A stretch of DNA of 64,000 bases from Burkholderia sp. (GTDB lineage: Bacteria > Pseudomonadota > Gammaproteobacteria > Burkholderiales > Burkholderiaceae). The first letter of the stretch is position 1. Each line of letters begins with the position of its first letter. Below the pieces are notes generated by a model. That model was not told the origin of the DNA, searched no databases, and worked only from the letters and a program-made list of their open reading frames with translations. Below are positions 1 to 9,034 of this stretch, in pieces. The stretch spans positions 1,736,001 through 1,800,000 of the forward strand of contig CP144361.1 in assembly GCA_040954445.1 (NCBI GenBank), written 5' to 3'. The position numbers and the translations under genes are program-made.

Positions 1-1118
1 GGCGTTGTTGCATAAATTGAGCGAGATCCGTTGACGTTTACGCGCAACGGTCGCGGAGCCAGCCCCCTATCAAGCTAGATTCCAGAATAACTTCCTAATT
101 TTTCCAAGAAAATGCGCAAGGACATACACAAGAAATGTGAGCCGAAGGAACGCTACCGTGCCAGGAATTGGGCAGCCTATAATGAAAGCCTGATCAACCG
201 GTGAAACGTGACGATATGGATAGATGAAGCCGTCCTTGCCAGAATACCCGACACCATACCCACGCGTGGTCGCCCGAGTCTATATGGCGATACGCTGATT
301 CAGGCATTACTTGGCGTGAAGACTGTCTATTGACAGACGGTGCGCGCCCTGCAAGGTTTAACCTACAGTCCGCGCGATCTGACCTTTCCGAGCTTTCCGG
401 TGCCAATTAGACTATGCTCTGTCTCCGGGAAAAAATACTTGATGTCGAACTGCCGATCCTGCGCGACAACGAACTCATCCATCTGGTAGTCGACAGCACT
501 GGTCTGAGGGTCTATGGCGAAGGTGAATGGAAGGTGTGTGCCAGAACGGCTACTCGAAGCGGTGCGCGTGGCGTAAACTCCATTTCGCGCTCAACGCGAA
601 TACGGGTCAAGTGCATGCCGCGCTAATCAAGCATCAGAATGTAGATGACGGTGACGCTCTGGCCAAGTTGCTCGACCAGATTCCAGGCGAAGAACAAAGC
701 GATTTCATCGGCGGTGATGGTGTCTACGACACCAAGCCATGCCATGCGGCCGTTGTTGCACGCAGTGCTATTCCTTCTCCTTCGATTCTGTCACGCGAGG
801 GTGCCGCTCATTGGCCAGCGGATATGCCCGGTGTAATGGCGCGGTTGATGTAATGGCCCGTGACGGGCGTCGAGAATGGAAGCAAGACAGTGGCTCCCAC
901 GGGCGATCGCTTGCCGAAAATGCGATGTATCGATTCAAGACTCTCACCGGCAACTGTCTCTGGGCGCTTCACATCGACGCGCAGGCGACCAAGGTCGCCT
1001 GCGCGTCAGCGTCATTAACCGCATAGCGGACCTCGCTCGTCCGCAATCCGTTCGTATCGCCTGAAATTATGCCAGTCGATGCCATTGCGTCCTCACGCTC
1101 GATTTATGCAACAACGCC
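1..1118 (+). mobile_element. IS5-family (IS903-like) insertion sequence, decayed copy 1
   Basis: The left end GGCGTTGTTGCATAAATTGA at 1 and the right end ATTTATGCAACAACGCC at 1102-1118 are the terminal inverted repeats shared by all IS copies in this window. The length matches the 1123-bp intact copies. The IS903-like terminus and a DDE transposase of about 318 aa indicate the IS5 family. The left flank lies outside the window, so a target duplication cannot be tested. The right end runs into the argD-like gene and supplies its last codons. Confidence 0.9.
112..1064 (+). pseudogene. IS5-family transposase, pseudogene
   Basis: The frame begins with the usual MRKDIHK start but has in-frame TGA codons at 202-204 and 331-333, and it shifts frame further on. 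Only disconnected blocks of the 318-aa protein can be translated, including the VVDSTGL catalytic block and [10 protein letters not shown] near the end. It cannot make an active transposase. Confidence 0.85.
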
Positions 1119-2375
1119 CCCTGTGGACGGAGGAAGGCGGGCCTCAGCAGCTCGCGGCACGATCGCCGAGACCACCTCATCGACCGCACGCGCAAAACGC
1201 TCGAGGCCCTCGTCGAGCACCTCGAGTGGGATCACTAGCGAGGGCAAGAAACGCAGCACGTTGGGCCCGGCGATCAGCATGATCACGCCGTGCTCGGCGG
1301 CGACCGTGACGAATTCCTTGACGCGACCTTCGAAGGCCTCGTTCAGTTCGGCACCGAGCAGCAGACCTTTACCGCGGATCTCGCGGAACAGGCCGTGTCT
1401 GCTATTGAGCTCGCGAAGCATGGCACGGATCCGCTCGCCGCGCTCGGCCACGCCGGCCAGCAGCTTCGGATCACTGACCAGTTCCACGACCTTGTCGGCA
1501 ATCGCTGAGGCGAGCGGATTGCCGCCGTAAGTGGTGCCGTGCACGCCCACCTTGAAGTGCGAGGCCAGCTCCTCGGTGGTCAGCATTGCGCCGATCGGAA
1601 AACCGTTGCCGAGCCCCTTGGCGGTGGTTAGGATGTCGGGTGTCACGCCCGTGTCCATGTAGGCATAGAAGTGGCCGGTGCGGCCTACGCCGGTCTGCAC
1701 CTCGTCAAAGATCAGCAGCGCGCCGTGCGGGTCGCAGGCCTCGCGCAGCGCTTTCAGAAAGGCAGGATCGGCCTGGATCACACCGCCCTCACCCTGCAAT
1801 GGCTCGACGATCACCGCACAGGTGCGCGGGCCGATCGTGGCGCACGCGGCTTCGATGTCATTGTAGGGCAAGTGGTGGATGCCAACCGGCTTCGGGCCAA
1901 AACCGTCGGAATACTTCGGCTGGCCGCCTACGCTGACCGTGAAGAAGGTGCGACCATGGAACGACTGCGCGAACGAGACGATCTCGTATTTGTCTTCGCC
2001 GAAGCGATCGAAGGCGACGCGGCGCGCTAGCTTCAGCGCAGCCTCGTTGGCCTCAGCACCGGAATTTGCGAAGAAGGCGCGGTCGGCAAAGGTCAGACTT
2101 TCGAGACGCCTAGCTAGGCGCAGTACCGGCTCGTTGGTGTAGCCGTTGCCGATGTGCCAGAGCTTGCGGCCCTGCGCCTCGAGCACCTTTAGCACTGCCG
2201 GGTGGCCGTGGCCGAGCGAGGTCACCGCGATGCCGCCGACGAAATCGATATAGTCCTTTCCGGTCGTGTCCCACACGCGCGAGCCCTCGCCGCGTTCGAG
2301 CACGAACCGGGCCGGCGAGAATACCGGTACCATCACGTCATCGAAAGTCTGTCTGGTCACGTTCTCGGAGGTCAT
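1104..2375 (-). CDS. argD: Acetylornithine/succinylornithine aminotransferase (ArgD/AstC-like)
   Basis: A class-III PLP-dependent aminotransferase of 423 aa. It interconverts N-acetylornithine (or succinylornithine) and the semialdehyde with 2-oxoglutarate/glutamate in arginine synthesis or breakdown. Visible motifs are [15 protein letters not shown] near residues 104-118, SFHGRTF near 138-144, FDEVQTG near 223-229, and the PLP lysine in TTAKGLGNG at about K253. The ATG start is preceded by an AAGGAA ribosome site. The last codons (GVVA and stop) are read from the end of IS copy 1, so the native C-terminus is replaced, but the catalytic fold looks complete. Upstream lies a fragment of an IS30 end and two mini-elements, so the native promoter is probably displaced. 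Whether its role is biosynthetic (argD) or catabolic (astC) cannot be settled here. Confidence 0.85.
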   Translation of the reverse strand: MTSENVTRQTFDDVMVPVFSPARFVLERGEGSRVWDTTGKDYIDFVGGIAVTSLGHGHPAVLKVLEAQGRKLWHIGNGYTNEPVLRLARRLESLTFADRAFFANSGAEANEAALKLARRVAFDRFGEDKYEIVSFAQSFHGRTFFTVSVGGQPKYSDGFGPKPVGIHHLPYNDIEAACATIGPRTCAVIVEPLQGEGGVIQADPAFLKALREACDPHGALLIFDEVQTGVGRTGHFYAYMDTGVTPDILTTAKGLGNGFPIGAMLTTEELASHFKVGVHGTTYGGNPLASAIADKVVELVSDPKLLAGVAERGERIRAMLRELNSRHGLFREIRGKGLLLGAELNEAFEGRVKEFVTVAAEHGVIMLIAGPNVLRFLPSLVIPLEVLDEGLERFARAVDEVVSAIVPRAAEARLPPSTGGVVA

Positions 2376-2400
2376 GGCGGTTCCTTGGTCAAAAAATCAC

Positions 2401-2434
2401 AGGGCGGTTTCAAAAGTGAAGTGCAACACACCGC
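2401..2434. repeat. Solo IS30-family terminal repeat
   Basis: This stretch contains AAAAGTGAAGTGCAACACAC. It matches, inverted, the right end of the IS30-like remnant at about 20482-20511. No transposase accompanies it. It lies 26 bases upstream of the argD-like start and is cut off by a TA-flanked mini-element on the other side. Confidence 0.7.
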
Positions 2435-2440
2435 CGGTTA

Positions 2441-2491
2441 TTGATCCGCAATTCTTGATCTTGAAATGGGAAAATCGTCCCTCAGGTGAGG
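2441..2491. repeat. Family-2 (IS630-type) mini-element, left half
   Basis: It begins TTGATCCGCAATTC after a TA dinucleotide and continues through CTTGAAATGGGAAAATCG, the left arm of the palindromic element seen whole at 42811-42937. It is truncated where the family-1 mini-element starts at 2492. Confidence 0.75.
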
Positions 2492-2629
2492 GGTGTTGTT
2501 GCATAAATCGAGCGTGAGGATGAAATGGAACGGATTGCAGACCTCGCTCGTCCGCAATGTATTCGTATCGCCTGAAATTATGCCCGTCGATGCCATTGCG
2601 TCCTCGCGCTCGATTTATGCAACAACGCC
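2492..2629. mobile_element. Family-1 mini-element (MITE) derived from the IS5 right terminus
   Basis: A 138-bp element with no coding capacity. Both ends are the IS5 right terminus in opposite orientation (GTTGTTGCATAAATCGAGCG and its complement), extending inward about 37 bp. The centre carries the GGACGAGCGAGGTCC-type hairpin of the IS 3' region. It sits 57 bp upstream of the argH start, so it is part of the argH leader. No direct repeat is visible around this copy. Confidence 0.8.
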
Positions 2630-2686
2630 GCTAGAATTTGCAAGTGCTCTATGGCTCAAGATACTCCAGCCTATTTAAGAATCGCC

Positions 2687-4093
2687 ATGACGTCTCAATT
2701 GCACAAAAAGGGCGAGGCCTGGTCGGCCCGCTTTTCGGAACCGATGTCAGAACTGGTCAAGCGCTATACCTCGTCGGTGTTCTTCGACAAGTGCTTGGCC
2801 CTGGTCGACATCGACGGCTCGCTCGCGCACGCGAAGATGCTCGCCGCGCAGAAGATCATCAGCGCCGCCGACCTCGCCGCGATCGAGCGCGGTATGGCGC
2901 AGATCCAAAGCGAGATCGAACTCGGCACGTTCGAGTGGCAGCTCGACCTTGAGGACGTCCACCTGAACATCGAGGCGCGTCTGACAACGCTGATCGGTGA
3001 TGCCGGCAAGCGCCTGCACACTGGTCGATCGCGCAACGACCAGGTCGCCACGGACATCCGCCTGTGGCTGCGCGGCGAGATCGACCGCATCGGCGAACTG
3101 CTGGTCGAGCTACGCCGCGCCCTGCTGCAGCTGGCTGAGCAGCACACCGCCACCATCCTTCCGGGCTTCACCCACCTGCAGGTGGCGCAGCCGATCACCT
3201 TCGGCCACCACCTGCTAGCCTATGTTGAGATGTTCACGCGCGACGCGAGCCGCATGCGCGACTGCCGCGCGCGCGTCAACCGCCTACCGCTGGGCGCGGT
3301 CGCACTGGCCGGCACTAGCTACCCGATCGACCGCCATGCGGTGGCCGTCACGCTGGGCTTTGACGGGATCTGCGCCAACTCGCTTGACGCCGTCTCCGAT
3401 CGCGACTTCGCGATCGAATTCACCGCCGCCTCCGCGCTCGTAATGACACACATCTCGCGCTTTTCGGAAGAGCTGGTGCTATGGATGACCCCGTGGGTAG
3501 GCTTTATCGATATCGCCGATCGCTTCTGCACCGGCTCATCGATCATGCCGCAGAAAAAAAACCCGGACGTACCCGAGCTTGCACGCGGCAAGACCGGTCG
3601 CGTCAACGGCCATCTGATAGCCCTGCTGACGCTGATGAAGGGCCAGCCGCTGGCTTACAACAAGGACAACCAGGAAGACAAGGAACCCTTATTCGACACC
3701 GTCAAAACTGTGACCGACACGCTGCGGATCTTTGCCGAGATGGTGGCTGGCATCACGGTCAAGGCCGGGGCAATGCGCGCGACCGCCCTGCAGGGCTTCT
3801 CCACCGCGACCGACCTGGCCGACTACCTGGTCAAACGCGGCTTGCCATTCCGCGACGCCCACGAAGCGGTCGCACACGTGGTCAAGGTCTGCGACGATCG
3901 CAGCATCAACCTGGAGGACCTGACGCTCGAGGAAATGAAGCAGGAACTGCCAAACCTCGGCGATCTGATCGGCGAGGACGTGTTCGGCTACCTGACGCTG
4001 GAAGGCGCAGTGGCGAGCCGAAACCACCCGGGCGGCACCGCGCCCGAGCAGGTACGCGCTGCAATCGCAGTAGCCCGCGCGGCGCTCGACTGA
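2687..4093 (+). CDS. argH: Argininosuccinate lyase
   Basis: ArgH (468 aa) splits argininosuccinate into arginine and fumarate, the last step of arginine synthesis. It belongs to the fumarase/aspartase superfamily. The signature [12 protein letters not shown] lies at residues 283-294 (catalytic serine S285), with [10 protein letters not shown] at 111-120 and GFTHLQ near 160-165. The start chosen is the ATG beginning [10 protein letters not shown], which matches the usual family length. An in-frame ATG at 2651 would add 12 residues partly encoded by IS-proximal sequence and is unlikely. The frame is intact and a terminator-like hairpin follows. Confidence 0.95.
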   Translation: MTSQLHKKGEAWSARFSEPMSELVKRYTSSVFFDKCLALVDIDGSLAHAKMLAAQKIISAADLAAIERGMAQIQSEIELGTFEWQLDLEDVHLNIEARLTTLIGDAGKRLHTGRSRNDQVATDIRLWLRGEIDRIGELLVELRRALLQLAEQHTATILPGFTHLQVAQPITFGHHLLAYVEMFTRDASRMRDCRARVNRLPLGAVALAGTSYPIDRHAVAVTLGFDGICANSLDAVSDRDFAIEFTAASALVMTHISRFSEELVLWMTPWVGFIDIADRFCTGSSIMPQKKNPDVPELARGKTGRVNGHLIALLTLMKGQPLAYNKDNQEDKEPLFDTVKTVTDTLRIFAEMVAGITVKAGAMRATALQGFSTATDLADYLVKRGLPFRDAHEAVAHVVKVCDDRSINLEDLTLEEMKQELPNLGDLIGEDVFGYLTLEGAVASRNHPGGTAPEQVRAAIAVARAALD

Positions 4094-4127
4094 GGAGGCT
4101 CCCGACAGCGCAGCAGTACCCGACCAA

Positions 4128-4158
4128 ACAAAAACGACCGCTTCGGAGGCCGTTTTTT
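4128..4158 (+). terminator. Probable intrinsic terminator of argH
   Basis: An AACGACC...GGCCGTT stem with one mismatch and a GCTTCGGA loop is followed by a run of seven T. It starts about 35 bases after the argH stop codon. Confidence 0.7.
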
Positions 4159-4173
4159 TATGGTGCCTACCGA

Positions 4174-4191
4174 AGCATTGTTGCATAAATC
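4174..4191. repeat. IS5 terminal-repeat remnant
   Basis: AGCATTGTTGCATAAATC is an 18-bp IS left end. Another IS copy begins immediately afterwards, so one copy appears to have inserted into the terminal repeat of another. Confidence 0.7.
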
Positions 4192-4598
4192 GGCGTTGTT
4201 GCATAAATCGAGCGAGATCCGTTGACGTTTACGCGCAACGGTCGCGGGGCCAGCCTCCTATCAAGTCAGATTCCAGAGTAATTGCCTAATTTTTGCCAAG
4301 AAAATGCACAAGGACATACACAAGAAAGGTGAGCCGAAGGCACGCTACCGTGTCAGGAATTGGGCGGCCTATAATGAAGGCCTGATCAACCGGGGGAACA
4401 TAACAATATGGATAGATGAAGCCGTCCTTGCCAGAATACCCGATGCCATACCCACACGTGGTCGCGCGTGTTTATACGACGATACGCTGATTCAGGCATT
4501 ATTTGGCGTGAAGACCGTCTATCGAATGACGTTGCGCGTCCTGCAAGGTTCACCCAAAGTCTGCGCGATCTGGCCTTCCCGAGCTTGCCGGTGCCGAA
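4192..4598 (+). mobile_element. IS5-family element copy 2, 3'-truncated
   Basis: A normal left end, leader and first third of the transposase are present. The copy stops abruptly within the segment encoding LPVPNY, where a 62-bp fusion of two IS ends begins. Confidence 0.85.
4304..4598 (+). pseudogene. IS5-family transposase, truncated
   Basis: The frame is open through [17 protein letters not shown] and TVYRMTLRVLQG. A one-base deletion at GGTTCACCC (GGTTTCACCC in intact copies) then shifts the frame, and the gene is cut off before any catalytic residue. Confidence 0.8.
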
Positions 4599-4660
4599 TG
4601 GCGTTGTTGTAAAATCGAGCGCAATGCCATTGCGTCCTCGCGCTCCATGTATGCAACACC
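4599..4660. repeat. Degenerate IS5-end fusion (mini-element remnant)
   Basis: GGCGTTGTTGTAAAATCGAG joins almost directly to the inverted right end (CCATTGCGTCCTCGCGCTCC, then ATGTATGCAACACC). It is a shortened family-1 mini-element of about 62 bp. Confidence 0.6.
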
Positions 4661-4695
4661 CCAGAAAAATTGACCCGACCGGATCTTGATGGGAC

Positions 4696-6168
4696 CTACA
4701 TCAGCACGATGTCGTATTGCTCCTGGCTGAGGTTTGACTCCACCTGCAGCGACACTGGCTTGCCGATAAAAGCGATCAGCATCGCCAGATGCTGCGATTC
4801 CTCGTCGAGAAACCGGTCGATCACCTGCTGCGAGGCGATCACGCGGAACTCCCGTGGATTGAACTTCCTCGACTCGCGTAGGATCTCCCGCAGCACGTCA
4901 TAGCACACAGTGCGCGGCGTCTTCACCTGTCCCTTGCCCTGACACAAGGGGCAGGGCTCGCACAGCACGTGCGCTAGCGATTCTCGGGTGCGCTTACGCG
5001 TCATCTCCACTAGCCCGAGTAGCGAGAAGCCGTTCACCGTCACGCGCGTACGATCGCGCGACAGCGCCTTCTTCAGTTCGCCGAGCACGGCGTCGCGATG
5101 CTCAGCGTTCTCCATGTCGATGAAGTCAATGATGATGATACCGCCGAGATTGCGCAACCTTAGCTGCCGTGCGATGGTATGCGTGGCTTCAAGATTAGTC
5201 TTAAAGATAGTGTTGTCGAAGTTACGCGTGCCGACGTAACCACCCGTGTTGACGTCGATAGTCGTCATAGCCTCAGTCTGGTCGATCATCAAGTAGCCAC
5301 CCGACTTCAGGTCGACGCGCCGAGAAAGCGCGCTCTGGATTTCAGTCTCGATATTGTAGAGGTCAAAAAGCGGTCGCTCGCTCGTGTAGTGATGCAACCT
5401 GGTACTAACCTCTGGCGTGAACTCGCGCGCGAAAGTCCACAGCCGCGCAAAGGTCTCACGTGAATCAACCTGGATCTTAGAGGTGTCGTCGTTGGCGAAA
5501 TCGCGCAGCACGCGCAGGGCCAGGTCGAGGTCTAGGTAGAGCAGGCTGGTGGGCGACAACCGATGCGCCTGCGCGACGATAGTCGCCCAGGTTTTGCGCA
5601 GGTAGGTGACGTCTGCGCTAAGTTCTTCGCCGGTGGCATCCTCGGCGATGGTGCGCACGATATAGCCGCCTTTTTCCTCGACCGGGATTACGGCGATTAG
5701 ACGCGCACGCACCGCCTCGCGTTCGGCCTCGCTCTCGATCTTCTGCGAGATGCCGATATGCGGCTCCTGAGGCAGGTAGACCAGCGTGCGCCCGGCGATG
5801 CTGATCTGAGTCGAGAGCCGCGCGCCCTTGGTGCCGATTGGATCCTTGATCACCTGGACCATCAGCGTCTGGCCCTCATACACTGTCTTCTCGATCGGCT
5901 GGTGCGGCGGCGCGCTGTTGTGTGTATCGCTAGGCAGGCGCGGCTGCCAGATGTCAGCCACGTGCAGGAACGCGGCGCGCTCTAGGCCAATATCGATGAA
6001 AGCCGACTGCATGCCCGGTAGAACACGGACCACTTTACCGAGATAGATATTGCCGACACGACCGCGTGTCAGCGTGCGCTCGACGTGAAGCTCCTGTACC
6101 GCGCCTTGCTGTACGAGCGCGACCCGCGTTTCCTGCGGTGTGATGTTGATCAGGATTTCTTCGTTCAT
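4696..6168 (-). CDS. rng: Ribonuclease G (RNase E/G family)
   Basis: RNase G (490 aa) is the endoribonuclease that matures the 5' end of 16S rRNA and contributes to mRNA decay. The N-terminal S1-like domain is visible (GRVGNIYLGKVVRVLPGMQSAF near residues 35-56). The catalytic core includes GGYLMIDQTEAMTTIDVNTG and IIIIDFIDM, whose aspartates bind the metal. The zinc-link CxxC appears as CEPCPLC. Start MNEEILIN is chosen because the 17 codons upstream overlap the maf remnant and do not resemble the family. It lies just downstream of the maf remnant on the same strand, a common beta-proteobacterial arrangement. The frame is intact. Confidence 0.95.
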   Translation of the reverse strand: MNEEILINITPQETRVALVQQGAVQELHVERTLTRGRVGNIYLGKVVRVLPGMQSAFIDIGLERAAFLHVADIWQPRLPSDTHNSAPPHQPIEKTVYEGQTLMVQVIKDPIGTKGARLSTQISIAGRTLVYLPQEPHIGISQKIESEAEREAVRARLIAVIPVEEKGGYIVRTIAEDATGEELSADVTYLRKTWATIVAQAHRLSPTSLLYLDLDLALRVLRDFANDDTSKIQVDSRETFARLWTFAREFTPEVSTRLHHYTSERPLFDLYNIETEIQSALSRRVDLKSGGYLMIDQTEAMTTIDVNTGGYVGTRNFDNTIFKTNLEATHTIARQLRLRNLGGIIIIDFIDMENAEHRDAVLGELKKALSRDRTRVTVNGFSLLGLVEMTRKRTRESLAHVLCEPCPLCQGKGQVKTPRTVCYDVLREILRESRKFNPREFRVIASQQVIDRFLDEESQHLAMLIAFIGKPVSLQVESNLSQEQYDIVLM

Positions 6169-6175
6169 GGTCGGC

Positions 6176-6604
6176 TCAGACGGCAGCGTGCGCCGAGCAC
6201 AACAGCGCGGTGGCCTCAAAAAGGGGCAGATTCATGATGCCGGAATACGGGCTGTTGATTTGCTTGACGAACTCCGCGGACCTGCCCTGGATGGCATAGG
6301 CACCGGCCTTGCCAAATGACTTCCTGCTGGCCACGTAGCGCGCCAGTACCGGTGCAGCCGGCAGCGTTCTGGGCACCAGCCACCCGCGTGCCGCGTCGGC
6401 GTTGGCCAAGCACATGCGGAGCATGTAATCGTCGACTGCTCCGCCGGCCAAATCGCCATCGAGCGTCTCAGTATCTTCTTTGGGGCGCGGCAGCAGCCGC
6501 TCGAAGGTGAGGCTGAACTGGCGTCGCAACTCCTGCCGGCGCAAACTCTCCGAGGCGAGATAGATGAATGGGTAGGTCGAACCGGGCAGGAGGCGGTCGG
6601 ACAT
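6176..6604 (-). pseudogene. maf: Maf-family nucleotide pyrophosphatase, internally deleted
   Basis: The N-terminus (PFIYLASESLRRQELRRQF) and the C-terminus (FGKAGAYAIQGRSAEF, then SGIMNLPLFEATALL) are recognisably Maf. About 65-70 residues between them, which include the family's conserved DT/TVD catalytic region, are missing. APVLARYVASRKSFGKAG is the scar. The open frame survives, so a short non-catalytic protein could be made, but Maf function should be lost. The product normally hydrolyses non-canonical nucleotides. rng follows 7 bases downstream. Confidence 0.8.
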
Positions 6605-6625
6605 CCGATTTTCATTGGGGCACAT

Positions 6626-6866
6626 GATGGTAGGTAAAGCGTTATTACATATAAGTCAGAAATATAAGCGACACTTAGATGTCTGAAAAAGGACCGTACC
6701 AGATTGGGACGGAGCTTGATATCGGACAGCTGGGTGCATACTCGATCAGTAAGCTTTCTCCACTGCGCAACGGACTGCACCCAACACCGATCCGATTGTG
6801 GTGTAGCTCCAAACCAGCTCATCAATATTGATGAGCGGAGCGTAGCCCGGCAGGTAATGCAGGGTC
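6626..6866. other. Degenerate intergenic DNA
   Basis: This stretch contains an AT-rich piece near 6640-6680 and TCATCAATATTGATGA, a perfect palindrome, near 6818-6833. No open frame here resembles a known protein. The rlmH gene commonly found upstream of maf is absent. Confidence 0.5.
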
Positions 6867-7917
6867 AGCTTATTGATCAAAATTGCGGATTAATATGCCG
6901 ACGCGATCGGCGATCTTGGTTCGCCTGCAACGCGATGTGACGCGCCCAGAGACGGTTGACAGTGCGTTTCTTGAACCGATACATCGCATTCTCAGCAAGC
7001 GATCGCAGATGGTAGCGACTGCTTTTCTTTTATTTGCGACGAACGTCACGAGCAATTGCATCAACCGCGCCATTACACCACGCCGCACCAGGCATATCCG
7101 CTGGACAATGGGAGCGAAACTCTCCTTGCGTAGCGGAATCGAAGGAACCGCACTTCGTGCAGCGATGGCCGCATAGCATGGCTTAGTTTCGTAGGCACCG
7201 TCGTCGCTGATGACAGTGATTTGTTCGTCGCGCGGAATCTGGTCGAGCCAACTTGGCCAGAGCGTCACCGTCAGCCACATTCTGATGCGTCATTAGCGCG
7301 GCATGCACTTGACCCGTATTCGCGTTAAGCGCGCTGGACTTTACGCCACGTGCGCCCCTTCGAGTAGCCATGCTGGCGCACCTTCCATGCACCTTCGCCA
7401 TAGACCTTCAGAGTGGTGCTGTCGACGACCAGATAGATCGGTTCGTTGTCGCGAAGGATCGGCAGTTCGACATCAAGCGTTTTGCCCGGAGACAGAGGGT
7501 GGTGCAATTCGGCACCGGCGAGCTCGGGAAGGCTAGATCGCGTAGACTTTGGGTAAAACCTTGCACGGCGCGCAACGTCAGTCGATAGATGGTCTTACGC
7601 CAAGTAATGTCTGAATCAGAGTATCGCCGTACAGACACGGGCGACCACGCGTGGGTATGGCGTCGGGTATCCTGGCAAGGACTGCTTCACCTATCCATAT
7701 CGTCACGTTTTTCGGTTGATCAGGCCTGCATTATAAGGCCGCCAATTCCTGACACGGTAGCGTGTTTTCAGCTCACCTGTTTTGTGTATGTCCTTGCGCA
7801 TTTTCTTAGCAAGAATTAGGCAGTTACTCTGAACTCTGACTTGATAGGAGGGGACTGACCCCGCGACCAGTGCGCGTAAACGTCAACGGATCGCGCTCGA
7901 TTTACACAATAACGCCC
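6867..7917 (-). mobile_element. IS5-family element copy 3, decayed
   Basis: The element reads leftward. Its transposase-start end is at 7917 (TTTACACAATAACGCC). The opposite end is lost and merges with a degenerate family-2 repeat (ATTGATCAAAATTGCGGATT, about 6869-6893). The right edge at 7917 abuts a 5'-truncated copy in the other orientation. Confidence 0.8.
6896..7801 (-). pseudogene. IS5-family transposase, pseudogene
   Basis: It can be followed from the start codon at 7801 only by switching frame several times. Blocks resembling [13 protein letters not shown] (antisense) and DGAYETKPC are visible. Frameshifts lie near 7730, 7560, 7340 and 7240. Confidence 0.75.
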
Positions 7918-8808
7918 ACACTACCGTGTCAGGAATTGGGCGGCCTTATAATGCAGGCTTGATCAACCAGGAAAAACGTGACGATATGGATAGGTGAAGC
8001 AGTCCTTGCCAGGATACCCGACGCCATACCCACGCGTGGTCGCCCGTGTCTATACGGCGATACTCTGATTCAGACATTACTTGGCGTAAGACCATCTATC
8101 GACTGACGTTGCGCGCCGTGCAAGGTTTTACCCAAAGTCTGCGCGATCTGGCCTTCTCGAGCTCGCCGGTGCCGAATTACACCACGCTCTGTCGCCGGGC
8201 AAAAACACTTGATGTTGAACTGCCCATTTTTTGCGAAAACGAACCGATCTATCTGGTCGTCGACAGCACCGGTCTGAAGGTCTATGGCGAAGGTGCATGG
8301 AAGGTGCGCCAGCACGGCTACTCGAAGTGGCGCACGTAGCGTAAAGTCTATCTCGTGCATCTCGTGCTCAACGCGAATACGGGTCAAGTGCATGCCGCGC
8401 TAATGACGCATCAGAATGTGGCTGACGGTGACGCTCTGGCCAAGTTGCTCGACCAGATTCCACGCGACAAACAAATCGATGTCATCGGCAGTGACGGTGC
8501 CTACGACACCAAGCCACGCCATGCGGCCATTACTGCACGCAGTGCTATGCCTTCACTTTCGCCCCGCGAGGGTGCGGCTTATTGGTCAGCGGATACGCCC
8601 GGTGCGGTGTGGCATAACGGTGCGGTTGATGCAATTGCCTGTGACTTTTGTCGAGAATGGAAGAAAGACAGTGGCTACCACCAGAGAGCGCTTGCCGAGA
8701 ATGCGATGTATCGGTTCAAGACGCTTACGGGAAACTGTCTCTGGGCGCGTCGGCGTAATCAACTGCATTGCGGACCGCGCTCGTCCGCAATCCGTTCGTA
8801 TCGCCTGA
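7918..8808 (+). pseudogene. IS5-family transposase, pseudogene
   Basis: The 5' end is missing. The piece [18 protein letters not shown] to VRQHGYSKW is open but ends at a TAG. The remainder from [13 protein letters not shown] to [11 protein letters not shown] is in another frame. Confidence 0.75.
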
Positions 8809-8862
8809 AATTATGCCCGTCGATGCCATTGCGTCCTCGCGCTCGATTTATGCAACAACGCC
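7918..8862 (+). mobile_element. IS5-family element copy 4, 5'-truncated
   Basis: It begins inside the transposase (ACTACCGTGTCAGGAATTGG) exactly where copy 3 ends, and it keeps the normal right end ATTTATGCAACAACGCC at 8862. This suggests that copy 3 inserted into, and partly replaced, copy 4. Confidence 0.8.
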
Positions 8863-9034
8863 CTTCAAATCATCGCCCGAAGCCTTCAGGCCAATCTCTT
8901 GACGCTTGTGGCTGGATCGCAAGAGCGTGTCTGAACAACCGCCATACAGAAAACCAGTCGCCGTCCGTCCGATCCTCCCGGCGCACGGTATCGATAGCCA
9001 TAGAGCAAGTCTGGAAGAACCGTTTCCGCACGCC

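Noticed and set aside
6232..6825. 197-codon minus-strand ORF overlapping maf
   Set aside because: It is a different frame of the maf remnant extended into unrecognised spacer; maf codons explain the overlap.
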